Source: Microcaldota archaeon (lineage in GTDB: Archaea; Micrarchaeota; Micrarchaeia; Anstonellales; Bilamarchaeaceae). From it: DNA of 11,979 bases. Location of the stretch: assembly GCA_020726005.1 (NCBI GenBank), contig DYTL01000018.1, forward strand, positions 1 to 11,979, in the 5' to 3' direction. Each line of letters opens with the position of its first letter. Positions within the stretch are counted from its first letter, which is position 1. This document shows, piece by piece, positions 6,537-11,979 of this stretch. Under the pieces are notes generated by a model. It made no database searches. It was given only the letters and a program-made list of their open reading frames with translations, and was not told the origin of the DNA. The translations under genes were made by a program, and so were the position numbers.

Positions 6537-7944
6537 AAAAATCCCTTACGTCACTAAGTTCGCCTTTTATTGCGGCGATAGCAACCATAGCCGGACTCAT
6601 AAGAATAGTTCTTCCAATCGGGCTGCCTTGCCTTCCCTTAAAATTCCTATTTGAACTGGATGCACATATTTGTCTTTCTTTTAACTTATCCGGATTTATC
6701 GCAAGACACATAGAACAGCCCTGATCTCTCCATTCAAAGCCAGCAGAAATAAAAATTTTATCCAGATCTTCTTTTTCAGCCTGCATTTTAATTTTGTATG
6801 AACCAGGAACTGCAAGTGCACGTACTCCATTTGCAATTTTCCTGCCTTTGAGAATAGATGCAGCTTCTCGTAAATCACTAATTCTTCCATTTGTACATGA
6901 ACCAATAAATGCAACATCTATTTTCATTCTTTTCATTTTCATTCCTGATCTAAGTCCCATATATTCAAGCGCATCTTTTGCATCTGCACGCATATTTTCT
7001 GGCAATTTTTTCAATTCAGGAATATTTTCAGAAATTCCGATACATTGTGATGGATTTGTTCCCCAAGTTATAGTTGGTTCAATTATCGCACAATCTATTT
7101 TAACAATATCGTCGTATTTTGCATTAGAATCAGAGCAAATTGATTTCCAATATTTAATCGCGCGTTCGAATTTTTTTTCCTTAGGAGCGTATTTTCGTCC
7201 TTTTATGTACTCAAACGTTTTCTCATCAGGATTAACATAACCAATTATCGCGCCGCCCTCTATGCTCATATTGCAAAGTGTCATGCGTTCTTCCATATTC
7301 ATTTGACTTATAGTTTCACCCGCATACTCATAAGCATATCCGTTTCCGCCATTCGCACCTAATTTTCGTATAGTTGCAAGAGCAATATCTTTTGCATAAA
7401 CTCCTTTTGCGAGTTTTCCATATATCTCTATTTTACGTACTTTGAGCTTTTTCATTGCGATGCATTGTGTAGCAAGAACATCAAAAATCTGTGAAGTTCC
7501 AATTCCGAACGCGAGCGAACCAAATGCTCCATGAGTACTTGTATGACTATCTCCACACGTTATTATCATTCCTGGTTGGGTTATTCCAAGTTCAGGACCA
7601 ATAACATGTACTATTCCATTATTCTCGCTTTCAAGTCCGAAAATAGTTATTCCAAAATCCTTTGCATTCTTTTCAAGCGCAGATATTATTGTTTCAGCTG
7701 TTGTATCTTTGAACGGGCGCATGCGTTCATTAGTTGGATTAACATGGTCTATAGTTGCGAAATTTCTTTGCGGAAAAGCTAATTTCCAATTGCGTTCGCG
7801 CATCATTGCGAATGCTTGCGGAGTAGTAATTTCATGCAAATAGTTCACTCCTACGAAAAGCTGGGTTTGACCAGTAGGCAGTTCTTTTATAGTATGGATA
7901 TCCCAAACTTTATCAAATAAAGTGTGTTTAGACATAAAATTCAC
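6529..7944 (-). CDS. leuC: 3-isopropylmalate dehydratase large subunit, bacterial type
   Basis: Aconitase-family [4Fe-4S] subunit of isopropylmalate isomerase. The three cluster cysteines are Cys350 (GSCTNGR), Cys410 and Cys413 (GCSMC). CGDSHTSTHGAFGSLAFGIG (130-149) and IDHVNPTNERM (65-75) are further family motifs, and the C-terminus has SSNRNFKGRQG and RTILMSPAMVA. At 471 aa it matches bacterial LeuC (E. coli 466) and exceeds the ~420-aa archaeal type, so bacterial origin is likely. The longest frame starts at GTG (7944) inside GTGA, overlapping the leuB stop by 4 nt; ATG at Met4 (7935) is just as plausible, and E. coli LeuC begins at that point. It needs Fe-S cluster assembly. Its partner LeuD follows at once. 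Confidence 0.97.
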   Translation of the reverse strand: MNFMSKHTLFDKVWDIHTIKELPTGQTQLFVGVNYLHEITTPQAFAMMRERNWKLAFPQRNFATIDHVNPTNERMRPFKDTTAETIISALEKNAKDFGITIFGLESENNGIVHVIGPELGITQPGMIITCGDSHTSTHGAFGSLAFGIGTSQIFDVLATQCIAMKKLKVRKIEIYGKLAKGVYAKDIALATIRKLGANGGNGYAYEYAGETISQMNMEERMTLCNMSIEGGAIIGYVNPDEKTFEYIKGRKYAPKEKKFERAIKYWKSICSDSNAKYDDIVKIDCAIIEPTITWGTNPSQCIGISENIPELKKLPENMRADAKDALEYMGLRSGMKMKRMKIDVAFIGSCTNGRISDLREAASILKGRKIANGVRALAVPGSYKIKMQAEKEDLDKIFISAGFEWRDQGCSMCLAINPDKLKERQICASSSNRNFKGRQGSPIGRTILMSPAMVAIAAIKGELSDVRDFYD

Positions 7945-9035
7945 ATATTCTTTACTTTTTTCACAACCATATCTCCAAACTCGCGAGTACCCATAATTTT
8001 TTCTTTCGGTGCGTTGTCCTCAGCCAAATCATCAGTCATATATCCTTCATCTAATACTGAAAACATCGCGTTCCATATTGTTTTAGATTCTTTCTCTAGT
8101 TCAAACGCATATTCGAGCATAAGCGCAACGCTTCCAATCATTGAATATGGATTTGCAGTATTTTTTCCAGTTCGGTGCGGAGCAGAACCATGCGAAGGTT
8201 CAAAATAAGCCTTTTTAGGTCCAATACATGCAGAAGGTAGTAATCCAAGCGAACCAATTATGCCTCCACCTTCGTCGCTAAGAATATCACCGAACATATT
8301 TTCAAGTAGCATAGTATCAAATTGTGTAGGATTTACAACTAATTTATATGCTGCATTATCCACGAGCATATGTATTAATTTTACATCTGGGAAATCTTTG
8401 CTTACTCGATTTACAATTTCATTCCAAAATACACATGTTAAAATAACGTTTGATTTATGGATATTATGAAGAACTTTTCTTCTTTTTCGTGCTATTCCAA
8501 ACGCAAAGCGTGCAATTTTTTCTACTTGACTTTCAGTATAATGCATTGTATCCATGGAATAGCGTTCGCCATTCTCAGTTCCTTGTTTTTTTTCTCCAAA
8601 ATAGAGTCCACCTACAAGCTCTCGCACCATCATAATATCCACGCCTTCAGGAATAAGTTCTGACTTTAATGGAGAAATACGTTTAAGCATTTTTGGAAGT
8701 ATTATTGGCCTAAGATTCGCATATGTTTCATAACGCGCGCGAAGCGGAAGTATTGCTCCTCTTTCAGGTCTAAGATTCACATTAGAAATATTATCATATT
8801 GTGGTGCGCCAACCGGTCCTTTAAGAATGACATCTGCTCTATCGCATATTTTCTTAGTTTCCTTAGGAAAAGGATGCCCATAATTATCATAAGCAACGCC
8901 TCCGAAATCCGCATATTCAACATTAAATTCGTGATTATATTTTTCTCCAATCGTGCTAAGCACTTTAATTGCTTCACGTGTAGTTTCCGGTCCTATTCCA
9001 TCTCCAGGTAATACAGCAATAGTTTTTTTTACCAC
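7941..9035 (-). CDS. leuB: 3-isopropylmalate dehydrogenase
   Basis: NAD-dependent beta-decarboxylating dehydrogenase, 364 aa, converting 3-isopropylmalate to 2-oxoisocaproate precursor. Visible are the GDGIGPE start (11-17), the Arg set in LRARYETYANLRP (97-109) and VREL (136-139), catalytic Tyr165 (MHYTES) and Lys193 (HKSN), Asp225, and the metal Asp pair in GDILSDEGG (249-256). The NAD-binding block is FEPSHGSAPH then GKNTANP. Odd points are HKSNVILTC where DKANVLxT/S is usual and SDEGGG for SDLAS, but catalytic residues are kept. It starts with GTG one base after the ilvN stop and runs 4 nt into leuC. The same enzyme can serve in citramalate-derived isoleucine synthesis. A homoisocitrate or tartrate dehydrogenase is less likely, given leuCD next door. 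Confidence 0.96.
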   Translation of the reverse strand: MVKKTIAVLPGDGIGPETTREAIKVLSTIGEKYNHEFNVEYADFGGVAYDNYGHPFPKETKKICDRADVILKGPVGAPQYDNISNVNLRPERGAILPLRARYETYANLRPIILPKMLKRISPLKSELIPEGVDIMMVRELVGGLYFGEKKQGTENGERYSMDTMHYTESQVEKIARFAFGIARKRRKVLHNIHKSNVILTCVFWNEIVNRVSKDFPDVKLIHMLVDNAAYKLVVNPTQFDTMLLENMFGDILSDEGGGIIGSLGLLPSACIGPKKAYFEPSHGSAPHRTGKNTANPYSMIGSVALMLEYAFELEKESKTIWNAMFSVLDEGYMTDDLAEDNAPKEKIMGTREFGDMVVKKVKNM

Positions 9036-9036
9036 G

Positions 9037-9522
9037 TTACCAATCTTTTGAAATAGCAGTAACTCCAGTTCTGCTTATTTCGTTTATTCCGAACGGAACC
9101 ATAAGACGAATATATGATTCTATATTTTCAGATTCGCCAACTAAATACATGGTTAAAGTTTTATCTGTCATCCCGATAATTTTTGCGTCATATATTTTTG
9201 CATAACTAAATATATCATCTCTTATTTTTTTATCCTGAACAGCAACTTTTATTATACATAATTCTGCAATAAACGCGCTTTTCTTAGGCATTTCGGTTAC
9301 CTTTATTGTGTCTATGAGTTTGTTTATTTGCTTTTCTACTCGCTCAAGATCGCGATCATCACCAATCACAGTAATTATCATTTTGCTTATTCCTTGTTTT
9401 TCACTTTTTCCTACAGTAATAGTATCTATATTGAAACTTCTGCGTGCGAAGAGTCCAGCAATACGAGTAAATACACCAGGTTGATCTTCTACTGTTATTG
9501 CAATCGTATGTTTTTTCTCCAT
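9037..9522 (-). CDS. ilvN: Acetolactate synthase small (regulatory) subunit
   Basis: Regulatory partner of acetolactate synthase. It has an N-terminal ACT domain (about residues 4-75) with VEDQPGVFTRIAGLFARRSF, then NIDTITVG, which forms the valine-binding interface in homologues. A C-terminal domain contains ELCIIKV and ends MVPFGINEISRTGVTAIS. At 161 aa it matches E. coli IlvH (163). I choose ATG at 9522, which shares its A with the ilvB stop (TAATG) and leads straight into the first ACT strand (MEKKHTIAITVEDQ). The frame is open ten codons further to an ATG at 9552 inside ilvB, but those residues (MYKGAGSVVL) are only the other frame of the ilvB end. Likely function: activation of IlvB and feedback inhibition by branched-chain amino acids. 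Confidence 0.96.
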   Translation of the reverse strand: MEKKHTIAITVEDQPGVFTRIAGLFARRSFNIDTITVGKSEKQGISKMIITVIGDDRDLERVEKQINKLIDTIKVTEMPKKSAFIAELCIIKVAVQDKKIRDDIFSYAKIYDAKIIGMTDKTLTMYLVGESENIESYIRLMVPFGINEISRTGVTAISKDW

Positions 9523-11231
9523 TAAAACCACTGATCCGGCCCCTTTATACAAGTTCCAAACATTTGTTTAAGATGGCCTCCAGGAGGTAACATAGGAAGA
9601 ATGTTAGATTCTTCTTCAATATGTACATCTACAATTGTAGCAATATCAGATTTGATTGCATTTGCTAACTTTTCCTTTAATTCTGAAACACGCTCAATAA
9701 CCTCCCCATTAAGATTATACGCTTCTGCAATTTTTGCAAATTGGATATTCTTACCTAAATTCACCTGGGCATATCTTTTTCCATAAAATATTTCCAACCA
9801 TTGACGCACCATTCCCAAATAAGAATTATTGAATATTATCGATGTGACGTTTATATTATTCTCTTTTATTGTTCCTAGTTCCTGAATATTCATTTGGAAT
9901 GAACCATCACCATCTATATTGATTACTCTCTTGTTCGGTATTGCTATTTTTGCACCCATAGCACAAGGAAGTCCAAAACCCATTGTTCCAGAACCACCAG
10001 AAGATATAAAGGTTCTTGGTCTTGAACGTTTAAGGAAATGCATAGCGAACATTTGGTGCTGTCCAACACCAGTAGTTATAATATCTTCATCTTTAATTAA
10101 AGAATTAAGTACATCTATTATTTGTTTTGGATGAATTGCTTTTCCATCTGGCGTCGGTATGCATTTATCACACACTCCTTTGAATTGAACTAATTTTTCT
10201 AACCATGCACTTTTTTCATTTTTTTTCATTAGTTTTTTTATTGTATGTATTAATGCAATAATTGTGTTTTTTGCATCGCCTACAATTGGCACGTCCACCT
10301 TTACGTTTTTGCCTATTTCTGCAGGGTCAATATCTATATGAATAATTTTCGCATGTTCTGCATAACTCGCAAGATTTCCAGTAATTCTATCGGAAAATCT
10401 TACACTAATTGCAATAATAACATCAGCGTTTATTTGCGCGAAATTAGCGATTTTTTTTCCATGCATACCTACTACTCCTAAAGCAAGAGGATGCCTTTCA
10501 TCAAAACAGCCCTTACCTTGTAATGTGGTTGTAACCGGAATATGTAGCAATGTTACGAGTTCTGCGAATTCATTAGATGCATTTGCACTTATTACTCCTC
10601 CGCCTGCGATGAAGATAGGTCGTTCTGCTCTGAGTATAAGTTCTGCTGCGCGTACAATTTGTCTGTGATTTGGTATAATCGTAGGTTGGAATCCTTCAAT
10701 ATACACTTCTTTTGGCGAGATAGTAGTTACTTCTTTTTTTAGTACATCCACAGGCATATCTATATAAACTGGACCCGGTCTTCCTTCAGTTGCAATCTTG
10801 AACGCCTTCATTATAGTGGACGCAATTTTATTTGAATCACGGAGTACGAAGCTGTGTTTAACTATAGGCATGGTTATTCCATACATGTCTGTTTCTTGAA
10901 ATGCATCAGTTCCTATAAGGTGAGTCGCAACCTGTCCTCCTAATGCGATTATTGGAACTGAATCCATATGCGCATCCATTATTCCAGTAACTAAATTTGT
11001 TGCTCCTGGACCGCTTGTTCCTATACACACTCCTGGTTGTCCAAGCGCTCGTGCGTATCCTTCAGCAGCGTGCGCCGCGCCTTGTTCGTGCCTTGTAAGA
11101 ATATTTTTTATACTATCGCTTTCGGCAAGCATAGCGTCAAATAAAGGTATAACTACTCCTCCTGTTATACCCCAGGTTGTTTTAACTCCATGAGCGATTA
11201 ATGTTTTAACTAATGTTTCCGCACCGTTCAT
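9522..11231 (-). CDS. ilvB: Acetolactate synthase large (catalytic) subunit
   Basis: Thiamine diphosphate- and FAD-dependent enzyme, 569 aa, that condenses two pyruvates to acetolactate or pyruvate with 2-oxobutyrate to acetohydroxybutyrate, the first common step of Val/Leu/Ile synthesis. Three domains are seen: Pyr (1-170) with catalytic Glu49 in RHEQGAAHAAEGYA and GTSGPGATNL; the central FAD domain (about 190-340); and the PP domain with GGSGTMGFGLP (412-422), GDGSFQMNIQEL (441-452) and NNSYLGMVRQW (468-478), which includes the C-terminal end of the ThDP/Mg motif. The end ILPMLPPGG is typical. Odd: GITGG (21-25) where most have GxPGG, and Ala102 at the site called Pro197 in Arabidopsis (E. 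coli IlvI also has Ala). It starts the operon with ATG directly downstream of a TATA box, probably leaderless. Confidence 0.98.
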   Translation of the reverse strand: MNGAETLVKTLIAHGVKTTWGITGGVVIPLFDAMLAESDSIKNILTRHEQGAAHAAEGYARALGQPGVCIGTSGPGATNLVTGIMDAHMDSVPIIALGGQVATHLIGTDAFQETDMYGITMPIVKHSFVLRDSNKIASTIMKAFKIATEGRPGPVYIDMPVDVLKKEVTTISPKEVYIEGFQPTIIPNHRQIVRAAELILRAERPIFIAGGGVISANASNEFAELVTLLHIPVTTTLQGKGCFDERHPLALGVVGMHGKKIANFAQINADVIIAISVRFSDRITGNLASYAEHAKIIHIDIDPAEIGKNVKVDVPIVGDAKNTIIALIHTIKKLMKKNEKSAWLEKLVQFKGVCDKCIPTPDGKAIHPKQIIDVLNSLIKDEDIITTGVGQHQMFAMHFLKRSRPRTFISSGGSGTMGFGLPCAMGAKIAIPNKRVINIDGDGSFQMNIQELGTIKENNINVTSIIFNNSYLGMVRQWLEIFYGKRYAQVNLGKNIQFAKIAEAYNLNGEVIERVSELKEKLANAIKSDIATIVDVHIEEESNILPMLPPGGHLKQMFGTCIKGPDQWF

Positions 11232-11254
11232 TTTTTATATATTATAAGAAATAG

Positions 11255-11260
11255 TTTAAA
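11255..11260 (-). promoter_or_regulatory. TATA box of the ilv-leu operon, predicting a leaderless mRNA
   Basis: TTTAAA in TCTTTTTTAAACTATTTC on the minus strand. Its centre lies about 26 nt upstream of the A of the ilvB ATG (11231), the usual archaeal TATA-to-start distance. The first base of the mRNA would therefore be at or next to the start codon. No Shine-Dalgarno sequence is present in the intervening TATAATATATAAAAA. The T6 run at 11258-11263 overlaps the box and could also end transcription of the upstream gene. The 88-nt gap otherwise shows nothing clear. Confidence 0.55.
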
Positions 11261-11319
11261 AAAGACCATGGGAAATGAGGGACCTCTAATGTCTTTCTGT
11301 TCTGAAGGATGAAGTATCA

Positions 11320-11979
11320 CTAATCTTTTGGGTTAATCATTTCTTTGAGTTTCGTTAGTATTGTATTTATCTGGTTAATTCGATTTAGTACAGTTTTTAT
11401 ATTATTAGTCTGAGGACGATTAAACTCATTTTTGGTAGCGTTTAAAACATTTTTTATACTCTCGTTATTTGGATCTTCCGTATTTGAACATAATTCGTTT
11501 ATTTCTTTCTTATTTTTATCAAGATAGATTTTTAAGTTCTCTTTAGTTCGTTCAAGTTCTTTTTTTGCTTTTTTTAACTGTCTTCGTAAAGAACTTACCT
11601 CTTTCAATTTTTTTATTAGTATAATAATTGGTCGAAAAATGAAACTAATTGTTTTTCTTATACTATATTTTGGTTCTAAAATTACTTCAATTTCTTTATT
11701 GTACTTAGTTACAATATTTGGGTCCAGTAAATTTTTTTCTGCTATCAAGGCAGATATCTTATCTTTAAGATACCATTTTCCTACTATAGCGCCAACGAAC
11801 ATTAATACCCCTATCCCTATGAGTGAATATATATCCTCTTTAGATAAAATAATTCCCATATGCTTTCTAATCATATATATGGATAAAGGTATCGCAAGTA
11901 TACTTCCTGGGAAAACTACACGAGACCATTGTACAGTTTCTCTTAATTCATTAATCAGAGGTTGAATACGTTTTTCGCT
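11320..11979 (-). CDS. Partial membrane protein with coiled-coil tail, unrecognised; 5' end outside window
   Basis: An ATG at 11874 would give 184 aa, but the frame has no stop upstream and stays open for 35 more codons to the window edge, so the start is probably outside. Counting from the edge, 219 residues are visible. They hold two membrane segments, about 18-37 (VVFPGSILAIPLSIY) and 50-71 (YSLIGIGVLMFVGAIVGKWY). A further hydrophobic patch follows, ISFIFRPIIILI. A Lys/Glu/Leu-rich coiled coil starts LRRQLKKAKKELERTKENLK and continues to about residue 163. A polar Asn-rich tail ends in a predicted helix and stop TAG. The ATG at 11874 falls at the end of the first segment and would cut it off. 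I do not recognise the family; a small membrane-anchored structural or sensor protein is possible. It is 88 nt from ilvB and has no evident link to it. Confidence 0.72.
   Translation of the reverse strand, partial: SEKRIQPLINELRETVQWSRVVFPGSILAIPLSIYMIRKHMGIILSKEDIYSLIGIGVLMFVGAIVGKWYLKDKISALIAEKNLLDPNIVTKYNKEIEVILEPKYSIRKTISFIFRPIIILIKKLKEVSSLRRQLKKAKKELERTKENLKIYLDKNKKEINELCSNTEDPNNESIKNVLNATKNEFNRPQTNNIKTVLNRINQINTILTKLKEMINPKD

Noticed and set aside
9523..9552. ilvN starting at the upstream ATG (9552), overlapping ilvB by 31 nt
   Set aside because: The extra ten residues are just ilvB's end read in another frame. The TAATG junction at 9522 gives the normal family length and start.
10910..10930. 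Ala102 in IlvB at the Pro197 herbicide-resistance site
   Set aside because: E. coli IlvI naturally has Ala here too (GQVAT), so this is ordinary variation and no sign of selection.
11639..11965. Plus-strand open frame of 108 codons
   Set aside because: Antisense to the membrane/coiled-coil gene. The minus frame has membrane segments, a coiled coil and is open to the edge; the plus frame shows no recognisable feature.

Overview
The window is AT-rich and looks archaeal. The aspartyl-tRNA synthetase is of the short archaeal type. Transketolase is split into two adjacent genes, as in many archaea. TTTAAA boxes in archaeal TATA position lie upstream of the main transcription units, and one predicts a leaderless mRNA. 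Several genes use GTG or TTG starts. The lineage cannot be fixed from sequence alone. The RPE-like protein resembles, from memory, those of ultra-small archaea and bacteria, so an uncultivated DPANN-type archaeon is possible but unproven. Every gene I can support is on the minus strand, so transcription runs from high to low coordinates.

Right edge (11979-11320): the 3' part of a gene for a two-helix membrane protein with a coiled-coil tail. Its frame is open to the window edge, so the true start is outside.

Branched-chain amino acid operon (11231-5931): ilvB, ilvN, leuB, leuC, leuD. Every junction is an overlap of 1-8 nt or a 1-nt gap, so one translationally coupled mRNA is likely. IlvBN makes acetolactate/acetohydroxybutyrate; LeuCD isomerises and LeuB oxidises isopropylmalate (or the citramalate analogues). 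ilvC, ilvD, ilvE and leuA/cimA are not here. LeuC (471 aa) and LeuD (201 aa) have bacterial-type lengths, which suggests acquisition from bacteria.

Middle (5886-5551): an unrecognised basic 111-aa protein, possibly a separate transcription unit.

Sugar-phosphate cluster (5463-1863): RPE-like epimerase, flavodoxin-like protein and PPC/DUF296 protein joined by two ATGA overlaps, then transketolase N- and C-terminal subunits. RPE plus transketolase are the core of the non-oxidative pentose phosphate pathway, the likely source of ribose-5-phosphate and erythrose-4-phosphate here.

Left part (1862-40): a 518-nt gap holding a reading frame broken by in-frame TGA and TAG (probable pseudogene), then aspS. 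AspRS carries His and Pro at the two positions that mark non-discriminating enzymes, predicting tRNA-dependent Asn-tRNA formation.

I saw no rRNA, tRNA, CRISPR array, insertion sequence, phage or defence module. The content is mainly housekeeping metabolism and I found no convincing new system. The points most worth a second look are the bacterial-type leu genes, the interrupted frame, the non-discriminating AspRS, and the flavodoxin/PPC pair inside a pentose phosphate cluster.
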